Positions 15,903-23,708 of a stretch of DNA of 39,125 nucleotides are shown here, piece by piece (position 1 is the first letter of the stretch; each line of letters starts with the position of its first letter). A model generated the notes under the pieces. That model was not told the origin of the DNA. It ran no database searches and was given only the letters and a program-made list of their open reading frames with translations. The stretch is taken from the NCBI GenBank assembly GCA_018882975.1, contig VEQZ01000011.1:1-39125 (forward strand), given 5' to 3'. The translations under genes were made by a program, and so were the position numbers. Source of the DNA: Rhodocyclaceae bacterium (lineage in GTDB: Bacteria > Pseudomonadota > Gammaproteobacteria > Burkholderiales > UBA3065).

Positions 15903-16343
15903 ATGACTTCCCCGGCAGACAACCTCAAGAGCATCGGCCTCAAGGCGACCCAGCCGCGTCTGCGCATCCTCGCCTTGTTCGAGCGCAGCGAGACCCGGCA
16001 CCTCTCGGCGGAAGACGTCTACCGCGCCCTGCTGACCGAGAACATCGACGTCGGGCTGGCCACCGTGTACCGCGTGCTGACCCAGTTCGAGCAGGCCGGC
16101 GTGCTGATGCGCCACCACTTCGAAGGCGATCGCTCGGTGTTCGAACTCAACGAGGGTGGCCACCATGACCACCTCGTCTGCACCGACTGTGGTCAGGTGG
16201 TCGAGTTCTACGACGCCGAGATCGAGCGCCGCCAAGCCGAGATCGCCGCGCAACGCGGTTTTCGCATTCGCGAGCATGCGCTCTGCCTGTACGCCGAGTG
16301 CGTCCGCGAGGACTGCCCCGAACGCCGCCGTGCCACGCCCTGA
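15903..16343 (+). CDS. fur: Ferric uptake regulator Fur
   Basis: Fe2+-responsive dimeric repressor of iron acquisition genes. The 146-residue product has an N-terminal winged helix (about 1-85) with [28 protein letters not shown] and the recognition segment [18 protein letters not shown]. The dimerisation domain has the metal-site histidines of [12 protein letters not shown] and [18 protein letters not shown], including the CxxC pair, and a second cysteine pair near the C-terminus (CVREDC). These are Fur rather than Zur or PerR spellings. The ATG at 15903 was chosen as the first Met in the conserved frame. No clear Fur box is visible upstream, so autoregulation is not shown. Confidence 0.96.
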   Translation: MTSPADNLKSIGLKATQPRLRILALFERSETRHLSAEDVYRALLTENIDVGLATVYRVLTQFEQAGVLMRHHFEGDRSVFELNEGGHHDHLVCTDCGQVVEFYDAEIERRQAEIAAQRGFRIREHALCLYAECVREDCPERRRATP

Positions 16344-16368
16344 CGCGCATCGACCGGGATGAGCGTCG

Positions 16369-17625
16369 ATGGCTGAAGAGAGCGATCTCGAACGCACCGA
16401 GGAGCCCACTCCAAAACGGCTGCAGGATGCCCGCGAGCGTGGCCAGGTGGCGCGCTCGCGCGAGCTCACCACCTTTGCCGGCCTGCTGGCGGGCGGAGCG
16501 CTGCTGCTGTTCGCCGGCGGCGGTCTGGCGGTCGCGCTTGGCGACCTGGTCACCCGCGGGCTGCGCTTCGACCGGCGTGAGGCCTTCGACACCCAAGCCG
16601 CCGTCACCCGTCTGCTCGAGCTCAACACCGACGCCGTGCTCGGCCTGCTGCCACTGATGACGGCGGTGCTGGTCATCGTGGTGCTGGCATCGCTGCTGTT
16701 GTCGGGCTGGGTGTTCAGCGCCGAACCCCTGACACCGCAGCCGTCGCGGCTCAACCCGTTCACCGGCATCGCGCGCATTTTCTCGGTAGTCGGTCTGGTG
16801 GAACTGCTCAAGTCGGTGGTCAAGACCGTGTTCATCGGCGCGGTGGCCTTCTGGTTCCTCTGGACCCACGCCGCCGAATGGCTGCAACTGGCCGACGGCG
16901 ATCTGGGCAGCTCGGTGGTGGGCGGCATGCGCCGCATCGGCGAGGGCATGCTCTGGGTGGTCGGCGCGCTGGCGCTGGTGGTGCTCATCGACGTGCCGTT
17001 CCAGGTCTGGAACTTCCGCAAGGAACTGCGCATGACCAAGGAGGAGGTGCGGCGCGAGACGCGCGAGAGCGAGGGCGACCCGCAGATCAAGGCGCGCATC
17101 CGCCAGTTGCAGCGCGCCGCGGCACGCCGCCGCATGATGGCCAACGTGCCCAAGGCCACGGTGGTCATCACCAATCCGCAGCACTACGCGGTGGCACTGC
17201 GCTACGAAGGCGGCGCCAGCGCCGCGCCGCGCCTGCTGGCCAAGGGCATCGACCTGATCGCGCTGCGCATCCGCGAGATCGCCGCGGAGAACGACATCCC
17301 GATCCTCGAGGCGCCACCGCTGGCGCGCGCGGTCTACGCCCACACCGAACTCGAGCAGGAGATTCCCGCCGAGCTCTACACGGCGGTGGCCGAGGTGCTG
17401 GCGTGGGTCTATGCGCTGGATCAGCAACGCGGCGACATCGCGCCGCCCACCGGCATCGCCGTGCCACCCGGCATGGACCCGCTGGCGGACGGACCTGCGG
17501 CAGCGGCACCGCGCGGCGCACGCGGACCCCGCACAGCCGGCGGCATGGCCGGCGCGCAGGGGGCCGGCGGTGCCGGCGGTGGCAGCGCCGGGATGGTGGC
17601 CGGCGTGGGTGGCATTGACGCATGA
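16369..17625 (+). CDS. flhB: Flagellar export switch protein FlhB, with extended Gly/Ala-rich tail
   Basis: Inner-membrane component of the flagellar type III export gate that switches substrate specificity after self-cleavage. The 418-residue product has the N-terminal ERTEEPTPKRLQDARERGQVARSREL segment split as usual (residues about 8-33), four hydrophobic segments between about 35 and 215, and the soluble C-terminal domain. The autocleavage site sits at residues 269-272, the same numbering as E. coli, but reads NPQH instead of the canonical NPTH. The final ~55 residues are a Gly/Ala/Pro-rich tail (for example AGAQGAGGAGGGSAGMV), probably disordered. Its stop overlaps the flhA start (ATGA). 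It opens a five-gene flagellar operon, 25 bases after fur. Confidence 0.96.
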   Translation: MAEESDLERTEEPTPKRLQDARERGQVARSRELTTFAGLLAGGALLLFAGGGLAVALGDLVTRGLRFDRREAFDTQAAVTRLLELNTDAVLGLLPLMTAVLVIVVLASLLLSGWVFSAEPLTPQPSRLNPFTGIARIFSVVGLVELLKSVVKTVFIGAVAFWFLWTHAAEWLQLADGDLGSSVVGGMRRIGEGMLWVVGALALVVLIDVPFQVWNFRKELRMTKEEVRRETRESEGDPQIKARIRQLQRAAARRRMMANVPKATVVITNPQHYAVALRYEGGASAAPRLLAKGIDLIALRIREIAAENDIPILEAPPLARAVYAHTELEQEIPAELYTAVAEVLAWVYALDQQRGDIAPPTGIAVPPGMDPLADGPAAAAPRGARGPRTAGGMAGAQGAGGAGGGSAGMVAGVGGIDA

Positions 17626-19658
17626 ACGCGCGCGTCGCCACACCGCTGCTGGTCGTGCTGATCCTGGCGATGATGGTGCTGCCGCTGCCGCCAGTGGCGC
17701 TCGATGTGCTGTTCACCTTCAACATCGCGCTGTCGATGATCATCCTGCTGGTGGCGCTCTACACCTTGCGGCCGCTGGATTTCTCGGTGTTCCCGACCAT
17801 GCTGCTGCTCACCGCGCTGCTGCGACTCTCGCTCAATGTCGCCTCGACGCGCGTGGTGCTGATGGCCGGCCACACCGGCGCCGACGCCGCCGGACGCGTG
17901 ATCGAGGCCTTCGGCAACTTCGTGGTGGGCGGCAACTACGCGGTCGGCATCGTCGTCTTCGTCATCCTCGTCATCATCAATTTCGTTGTCATCACCAAGG
18001 GCGCCGGGCGCATCGCCGAAGTGAGCGCGCGCTTCACCCTCGACGCGATGCCCGGCAAGCAGATGGCCATCGACGCCGACCTCAACAGCGGCCTGATCGG
18101 CGAGGCCGAGGCGCGGCGCCGGCGTCAGGAGATCGCGCAGGAGGCCGATTTCTTCGGCTCGATGGACGGCGCCAGCAAGTTCGTGCGCGGCGACGCCATC
18201 GCCGGCATCCTGATCATGGTCATCAACATCGTCGGCGGGCTGCTCATCGGTACACTGCAACACGATCTGTCGTTCGGTCAGGCGGCGCAGAACTACACCC
18301 TGCTCACCATCGGCGACGGCCTCGTGGCGCAGATCCCGGCGCTGATCATCAGCACGGCGGCAGGCATTGTGGTGGCGCGGGTCGGCTCCGACCGCGAACT
18401 CGGCGACGAGGTGGTCGGCCAGGTCTTCGACAGGCCGCGCGTGCTCTACACCACCGCCGGCATCCTCACCGCGCTCGGGCTCATCCCCGGCATGCCGAAC
18501 ATGGTCTTTCTGCTGATGGGCGCCGGTATCGCCGCGCTGGCGCGCGCCATCGAAAAGCGCCCGCCACCGGCAGAGGCGGCATCGGCCGAAACCGAGCCGC
18601 TCGACAGCGGCGAGGTGACTTGGGAGGACGTGGCGCCGGTCGACATGCTGGCGCTCGAGGTGGGTTACCGCCTCATCCCGCTGGTCGACCGGGCGCAGGA
18701 TGGCGAACTGCTGCGGCGCATCCGCGCCTTGCGCAAGAAGTTCGCCGGCGAACTGGGTTTCCTCATCCCGCCGGTGCACATCCGCGACAACCTGCAGCTC
18801 AAGCCCAACGCCTACCGCATCCTGCTCAAGGGTGTGGAGGTGGCGTCCGGCGACATCCAGGTCGGCCAGCATCTGGCGATCAACCCGGGCAAGGTGCTCG
18901 GCCCGATCGAGGGCATGGCCACCACCGACCCGAGCTTTGGGCTGCCGGCGACCTGGGTGGCGAGCGAGAACCGCGAGCAGGCGCAGCTGCTCGGCTACAC
19001 CGTGGTGGATGCCAGCACGGTGGTCGCCACCCACCTCTCCAACGTCATCCAGCGCCATGCTTCGGAACTGCTCGGCCGCGAGGAAGTGCAGGGCCTGCTC
19101 GACCATCTGGCAAGAACGGCGCCGAAGCTGGTCGAGGATCTGGTGCCGAAGACCATCAGTCTGGGCTTGCTGCGGCAGGTGCTGCAGGGCTTGCTCGACG
19201 AAGGCGTACCCCTGCGCGACATCCGCTCGATCATCAGCATCGTCAGCGAGACCGCCAAACCGGACAGCACTGCAACCAGTCTGGTGGAGACGGTGCGGGT
19301 CGGGCTGCGCCGCGCCATCGTCAGCGAACTGGCCCCGGACAGCAGCGAGATCGGCGTGCTTGCCCTCGACCCCAAGCTCGAACAACTGCTGATGCAGGCG
19401 GCTGGCAACCGCAGCGGACAGGAGGAGGCCGGCCTTGAACCGGGGCTCGCCGAAGGCCTGCTGCGCCGCGCCGGAGAACTCGCGCAGGCGCGTGAAGCGG
19501 TGGGCCAGACGCCAGTGCTGCTGGTGCCGGCGCCGCTGCGGCAACTGCTGTCGCGCTTCCTGCGGCGCTCGCTGCCGCAGCTTCGGGTGCTTTCGCACAA
19601 CGAAATCCCGGACAATAGGACGGTCCGTATCGTGGCCACCCTCGGCGCCCAGGCATGA
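17622..19658 (+). CDS. flhA: Flagellar export gate protein FlhA
   Basis: Large inner-membrane subunit of the flagellar type III export gate; its nonameric cytoplasmic ring docks chaperone-substrate complexes. The 678-residue product has about eight membrane segments in its first ~310 residues, the FHIPEP-family signature RLSLNVASTRVVLM near residue 66, and the conserved cytoplasmic loop segment ARFTLDAMPGKQMAIDADL near 131-150. The C-terminal domain (about 340-678) contains GYRLIPLVD and VVDASTVVATHLSNVIQRHA. Its start overlaps the flhB stop and its stop overlaps the flhF start, both as ATGA, so the operon is translationally coupled. Confidence 0.97.
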   Translation: MNARVATPLLVVLILAMMVLPLPPVALDVLFTFNIALSMIILLVALYTLRPLDFSVFPTMLLLTALLRLSLNVASTRVVLMAGHTGADAAGRVIEAFGNFVVGGNYAVGIVVFVILVIINFVVITKGAGRIAEVSARFTLDAMPGKQMAIDADLNSGLIGEAEARRRRQEIAQEADFFGSMDGASKFVRGDAIAGILIMVINIVGGLLIGTLQHDLSFGQAAQNYTLLTIGDGLVAQIPALIISTAAGIVVARVGSDRELGDEVVGQVFDRPRVLYTTAGILTALGLIPGMPNMVFLLMGAGIAALARAIEKRPPPAEAASAETEPLDSGEVTWEDVAPVDMLALEVGYRLIPLVDRAQDGELLRRIRALRKKFAGELGFLIPPVHIRDNLQLKPNAYRILLKGVEVASGDIQVGQHLAINPGKVLGPIEGMATTDPSFGLPATWVASENREQAQLLGYTVVDASTVVATHLSNVIQRHASELLGREEVQGLLDHLARTAPKLVEDLVPKTISLGLLRQVLQGLLDEGVPLRDIRSIISIVSETAKPDSTATSLVETVRVGLRRAIVSELAPDSSEIGVLALDPKLEQLLMQAAGNRSGQEEAGLEPGLAEGLLRRAGELAQAREAVGQTPVLLVPAPLRQLLSRFLRRSLPQLRVLSHNEIPDNRTVRIVATLGAQA

Positions 19659-20983
19659 TCGTCCGCAAGTTCGTTGCCAGCAACACGCGCGAGGCCCTGC
19701 GCCTGGTCCGGGACACGCTCGGCTCCGATGCCATCATCCTCTCCAACCGCACCATCGACGGCGAGATCGAGGTGATGGCGGTGGCCGAAGCCGATTTCGA
19801 CGGCAGCATGCCGGTGGTCAAGACGGCGCCTCCGGCGGTTCAGCCCCCGGCCGCGCCGGCGGCCGCGCTGCAGGCGCCGCCGTGGATGGCGCCGGGCCAA
19901 GCGCCGGCGCGCGGCGAAGCCCAGGTGTTTCGCAACGCCCGGGTGCGGCCCGCGCGTCTGCGGCCGGCGGCGGCGGTCGAACGCGAGGTGGCACCGGCGC
20001 CGTCCCCACCGTCGGTGCCCGAGGGCGTGGTCGCCGACCTGCTGGGCGAGGTTCGCTCGCTCAAGCAACTGGTCGAGAGCCAGCTCTCCGGCTTTGCCTG
20101 GGGCGAGGTGGCGCGGCAGAACCCGGCCCGCGCCGAGGCGCTACGACAGTGGCTGGCGGCGGGTTTCAGCCCGGCGCTGGGCCGCGCCTGGCTCGACGAG
20201 CAAGCCCCGGGGCTGGCGCCGACCGCCCTCTGCGCGGCGCTGCGCCTGCGGCTGCACCGCGAGTTGCAGGGCCATGTGGTCGAGTCCGACCTGGTCGAGG
20301 AGACCGGCACCTATGCCCTGGTCGGGCCCACCGGTGTCGGCAAGACCACCACCGTGGCCAAGATCGGCGCGCGCTGCGCCATGCGCCACAGTTCGCAACA
20401 GGTGGCCTTCGTCACCACCGACAGCTACCGCGTCGGCGCCGAAGACCAGTTGCGCGTCTACGCCAAGTTGCTGGGCGCGCCGGTGTTCGCCGCGCGCGAC
20501 GGCGCCGAACTCGACGTCACCCTTGAGGACATCCGGCGGCGGCGTCTGGTACTGGTCGACACCATCGGCATGGGCCAGCGCGACCAGCGCCTCGCCGACC
20601 AGCTACAGCTGCTGACCAGTGCCGGTCATGGCGTGCGGCGCATTCTGGTGATCGCCGCCAACACCCAGCTCAGCACCCTCGAGGACGTCGTCAAGCGGTA
20701 CGGGGAAGGCGGCCTCGACGGTTGCATCCTGACCAAGATCGATGAGGCGGTGCGGCTCGGCGAGGTGCTCGACGTGGTGGTGCGCCACCGCCTGCCGGTG
20801 CACTACCTGAGCAACGGCCAGCGCGTGCCGGAGGACCTGCACCGTCCCAACCCGCTGTATCTCGCCGACCGCGCTTTCCGTGCCGTCGGCCGTCTGCCGC
20901 CATTCGAGGGCGCGGAGCGCGACGAGCTAGCGCTCTACACCGCCGCGCTGGAAACCCGCATCAACGCCCCGGATCCGCTGTGA
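19655..20983 (+). CDS. flhF: Flagellar biosynthesis GTPase FlhF
   Basis: SRP-type GTPase that sets flagellar placement and number, usually at the cell pole, working with FlhG. The 442-residue product has a short N-terminal basic segment (MIVRKFVASNTREALRLV), a Pro/Ala-rich linker (about 60-125), an N-domain, and the G domain with the P-loop GPTGVGKTTT at 224-233. Also present are the SRP-GTPase DTIGMGQRD motif and the TKIDEA guanine-specificity motif. This is the standard FlhF layout. The presence of FlhF with a polar-type FlhG homologue suggests polar flagella, though that is inference. Overlaps flhA (ATGA) and the next gene (GTGA). Confidence 0.95.
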   Translation: MIVRKFVASNTREALRLVRDTLGSDAIILSNRTIDGEIEVMAVAEADFDGSMPVVKTAPPAVQPPAAPAAALQAPPWMAPGQAPARGEAQVFRNARVRPARLRPAAAVEREVAPAPSPPSVPEGVVADLLGEVRSLKQLVESQLSGFAWGEVARQNPARAEALRQWLAAGFSPALGRAWLDEQAPGLAPTALCAALRLRLHRELQGHVVESDLVEETGTYALVGPTGVGKTTTVAKIGARCAMRHSSQQVAFVTTDSYRVGAEDQLRVYAKLLGAPVFAARDGAELDVTLEDIRRRRLVLVDTIGMGQRDQRLADQLQLLTSAGHGVRRILVIAANTQLSTLEDVVKRYGEGGLDGCILTKIDEAVRLGEVLDVVVRHRLPVHYLSNGQRVPEDLHRPNPLYLADRAFRAVGRLPPFEGAERDELALYTAALETRINAPDPL

Positions 20984-21720
20984 GCGCATCGGTGCGCGAT
21001 CAGGCCGAGGGCTTGCGGCGACTGGTGAATGTGCGCGCGGTGCGCTGCGTCGGTGTGCTCGGCCCACGCGACCTCGACCTCGACCTGGTCGCCGACGCCC
21101 TTGCCGACGCCTGGCAGCAGCGTGGCCGTTCGGTTCTGGTGGTCGAACTGCGGCCGACGTCCGCAGCCGGGAGGGCCGGCGCGCCCGGTGTTGCCAGGGC
21201 GATGCCAGCGGCGCAGGACGACCTGTCGGGCTGGCTCGCCGCATTGCCGTCGGCGGATGTGGTGCTCGGCCTGCTCGACCCGATGGAGCGAGCCTGGCCC
21301 TGCCTGGGCTTCGACGAATTCGTGATGGTGGCCTCGGGCCGTCCCGATCACCTGACGCGCGCCTACGCCCAACTCAAGACGCTGTCGGCCACCAGCGGCC
21401 GCAGCAGCTGCCACGTCCTGTTCTCGCGCACTGCGGAGTCGGCCGCGCTGCTGCCGATGCAGAACATCCAGCAAACCGCCCGCCGCTTTCTGGGATGCGT
21501 GCCGGAGGCGCTGGGCTGCATGCCCGACGACGCCATCCTGCACCAATCGGCGCAGCAGGGTCTGAGCGCGGTCGAAGCCCACCCGCGCGCACCGGCGGTA
21601 CGGGCGATTCGTCTGGCGGTGGAGCGTCTGGACAGCATGGCGCCGCGCACCACCGACTGGTCAGCCTGGCTGCAGCGTCTGACGCGCGCCGCCGGACAAG
21701 CCGGTCGGGCACCGGCCTGA
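20980..21720 (+). CDS. flhG: Degenerate FlhG/FleN-like protein lacking the P-loop
   Basis: Homologue, by position and N-terminus, of the MinD-like ATPase FlhG (FleN) that limits flagellar number and stimulates FlhF GTP hydrolysis. The 246-residue product keeps the N-terminal DQAxxLR-type activator helix (DQAEGLRRL, residues 7-15), which in FlhG contacts FlhF. The expected Walker A (KGGVGKT) that should follow is replaced by VGVLGPRDLDLDLVADAL, with no Gly-Lys-Thr. The deviant Walker region ahead of it is also weak (VLVVELRPTSAAG). The remainder keeps only general similarity (LLDPMERAWPCLGFDEFVMVASGRPDHLTRAYAQLK). It starts with GTG overlapping the flhF stop. I infer an FlhF activator or scaffold without ATPase activity. 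Sequence reading frame is intact. Confidence 0.8.
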   Translation: MSASVRDQAEGLRRLVNVRAVRCVGVLGPRDLDLDLVADALADAWQQRGRSVLVVELRPTSAAGRAGAPGVARAMPAAQDDLSGWLAALPSADVVLGLLDPMERAWPCLGFDEFVMVASGRPDHLTRAYAQLKTLSATSGRSSCHVLFSRTAESAALLPMQNIQQTARRFLGCVPEALGCMPDDAILHQSAQQGLSAVEAHPRAPAVRAIRLAVERLDSMAPRTTDWSAWLQRLTRAAGQAGRAPA

Positions 21721-21731
21721 ACGCGACGGCC

Positions 21732-22439
21732 ATGGACCGCGACAGCGAACAGAGGGTGATGGCCCATGCGCAACTGGTCAAGCGCATTGCCTACCATTTC
21801 ATGGCGCGTTTGCCATCCAGCGTGCAGGTCGACGACCTGATCCAGGTCGGGCTGATCGGCCTGATGGACGCCGCGGAGAATTTCGACGACACCCAGGGCG
21901 CCCAGTTCGAGACCTATGCCGCGCAGCGCATCCGTGGCGCCATCCTCGACGAGTTGCGCCACGCCGACTGGCTGCCGCGCAGCGTGCGCCGCAACATGCG
22001 GCAGATCGAGGCCGCGCACAGCCGGCTCGAGCAGCTCCTCGGGCGCACGCCCACCGAGCGCGAGCTGGCCGAGACGCTGGACATCCCGCTGGACCAGTAC
22101 CAGCAACAGCTGGCCGACGCGCGCGGCGCGCAGCTGCTCTACTACGAGGATTTCCACGACAGCGACGAGGCGCACTTTCTTGACGGCTACGCCGGCGAGG
22201 GCCAGCCGACGCCGGTCAGCGTGCTCGAGGACGCGCGTTTCCGCGAGAGCCTGATCGCCGCCATCGAGCAGCTGCCCGAACGCGAGAAGCTCATCATGGG
22301 CCTCTACTACGAGCAGGAACTTAACCTCAAGGAGATTGGCGAAGTGCTCGGTGTATCCGAGTCACGCGTCTGCCAGTTGCACAGCCAGGCCGTGGCGCGC
22401 CTGCGCAGCCGCCTGCGCGACTGGACGCAAGCGGCTTAA
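21732..22439 (+). CDS. fliA: Flagellar sigma factor FliA (sigma-28)
   Basis: Sigma factor that directs RNA polymerase to late flagellar and chemotaxis promoters; normally held by FlgM until the hook is complete. The 235-residue product (E. coli 239) has region 2 with HAQLVKRIAYHFMARLPSSV and DDLIQVGLIGLMDAAENFD, the core-binding/-10 segment FETYAAQRIRGAILDELR, a region 3 stretch (GRTPTERELAETLDIPLDQY), and a region 4 helix-turn-helix (LKEIGEVLGVSESRVCQLHSQAVARLR). The ATG at 21732 lies 11 bases after the flhG stop. The stop codon overlaps that of convergent dsbA by three bases (gene ends overlap by four), so no terminator fits between them. Confidence 0.96.
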   Translation: MDRDSEQRVMAHAQLVKRIAYHFMARLPSSVQVDDLIQVGLIGLMDAAENFDDTQGAQFETYAAQRIRGAILDELRHADWLPRSVRRNMRQIEAAHSRLEQLLGRTPTERELAETLDIPLDQYQQQLADARGAQLLYYEDFHDSDEAHFLDGYAGEGQPTPVSVLEDARFRESLIAAIEQLPEREKLIMGLYYEQELNLKEIGEVLGVSESRVCQLHSQAVARLRSRLRDWTQAA

Positions 22440-23068
22440 CGCTTCTTGCGGGCCTGCTCAACCAGATAATCGACCACTTCGAACATCTGGTCAGCACCAC
22501 CGGCCATCGACGGCGACGTCATGTACTTGCCGGCCACCACCAGCGACGGCACGCTCGTCAGCCCGAAATTGACGTTCATCTGGCGCGCCGCCTGCACCTT
22601 GCTCTGCACGCCGAAGGAGCGATAGGCATCGCCGACCTTGGCGCTGTCGGCACCCTGCTTGCCGACCCACTGCAGGAACGTCTTCTCGTCGTCGAGGTTG
22701 AACTTTTCGAGGTGGATGGCATTGAAAATCTTGGCGTGCAGGTCGGTGCCGGTGGCGTCCAGCGCGTAGAAGGCCTTGGCCATCGGCTGCCAGTGGGCTG
22801 CAAGCACCGCCGGCACGCGGCGGAACTGCACGTCCTTGGGCTGGTTTGCCAGCCAAGCGGCGAGCTTGGGCTCCAGCGCGAAGCAATGCGGGCAGCCGTA
22901 CCAGAAAAACTCGGTGACCTCGATCTTGCCGCTGCCGGCGGCCTGCGCCTGCGGCAAGGGTACGGCAACGTAATCCTTGCCCTCGACCGGGGCGGCCGTG
23001 GCGGCGCCGGCAAGGAACAAGGTGGCCATCAGGGTCAGGTGGCCGACGAGGCGTTGCAAGACGATCAT
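22436..23068 (-). CDS. dsbA: Thiol:disulfide interchange protein DsbA
   Basis: Periplasmic oxidoreductase that forms disulfide bonds in exported proteins. The 210-residue precursor has a signal peptide (LVGHLTLMATLFLAGAATAA, cleavage after about residue 28), the thioredoxin-fold active site CPHC at 59-62 in FFWYGCPHCFALEP, the helical insertion (about 85-155), and the cis-Pro loop LTSVPSLVVAGKY. The ATG at 23068 is preceded by a good GAGG Shine-Dalgarno sequence, which argues against the in-frame GTG four codons upstream. The gene follows the SPOR-protein stop by 8 bases, so argS, the SPOR gene and dsbA form one operon. Confidence 0.95.
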   Translation of the reverse strand: MIVLQRLVGHLTLMATLFLAGAATAAPVEGKDYVAVPLPQAQAAGSGKIEVTEFFWYGCPHCFALEPKLAAWLANQPKDVQFRRVPAVLAAHWQPMAKAFYALDATGTDLHAKIFNAIHLEKFNLDDEKTFLQWVGKQGADSAKVGDAYRSFGVQSKVQAARQMNVNFGLTSVPSLVVAGKYMTSPSMAGGADQMFEVVDYLVEQARKKR

Positions 23069-23076
23069 GGGAATCC

Positions 23077-23706
23077 TCACGGGGGGTTGGCGGCCTCGGG
23101 CCGCATCGGGATGCTGTCGATGCCGTTGCGCTTGAGAAACTCGCGGGCGCGCTCAAGTTCCGCCTGCGTGGCGAAAGGCCCGACGCGGATGCGGTACAGC
23201 AGCCCGCTGCCGCCGGGCAGTGGCTGCACGGTCGCTGTCTGGCCGAGCAGGTTGAGCCGGGCCTTGCGGTCCTCGGCCTCGACCGGATTGCGAAAGGCAC
23301 CGGCCTGCAGGTAGTAGCCGAACGGCAGGCTGATGCGCGGCGCAGACCCGTCTGCCGCGGCTGAGCGCTCCGGCCGCAACTCGCCGGCGTCCGGGCGCGA
23401 CAGGTCGGCCGGCGCCGGCGCGACGCCTTGGTCCGGCGTGCCGATGTCGAGACCGTCGTCGGGCAGTGCTCCAGCGTCGCCGGGACCGGTGACCGGTGCT
23501 GCCGGCGGCGTCTTCAGCGGGGGCAGTTCGACGGGCACCTCGCGCTCGCTGAACGGCGAACCGCGCACGTTGAGCCAGACCGCCACGGCGAGCGCCGAGC
23601 CGATGCCAAACAGCACACCGATGAAGAAGCCGGCAAAAAAGCCGCCACGCCCTCGCGCGGCGGGCGGGTCGGGCGTGGCGGGCGCGGAGGGCTTGTGCCG
23701 CGCCAC
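23077..23706 (-). CDS. SPOR-domain membrane protein
   Basis: A bitopic inner-membrane protein with a periplasmic SPOR domain, which binds denuded peptidoglycan glycan strands at septa. The 209-residue product has a short cytoplasmic N-terminus, one membrane helix (residues about 23-45, GGFFAGFFIGVLFGIGSALA), a Pro-rich linker (about 60-130), and a SPOR domain (about 133-205) with GYYLQAGAFRNPVEAEDRKA and YRIRVGPFATQAELERARE. The GTG start at 23706 lies two bases after the argS stop; this choice gives a sensible length but has only a weak ribosome-binding site. The argS-SPOR-dsbA order recurs in betaproteobacteria. Its exact partner is unknown; FtsN-like function cannot be claimed. Confidence 0.88.
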   Translation of the reverse strand: MARHKPSAPATPDPPAARGRGGFFAGFFIGVLFGIGSALAVAVWLNVRGSPFSEREVPVELPPLKTPPAAPVTGPGDAGALPDDGLDIGTPDQGVAPAPADLSRPDAGELRPERSAAADGSAPRISLPFGYYLQAGAFRNPVEAEDRKARLNLLGQTATVQPLPGGSGLLYRIRVGPFATQAELERAREFLKRNGIDSIPMRPEAANPP

Positions 23707-23708
23707 CG

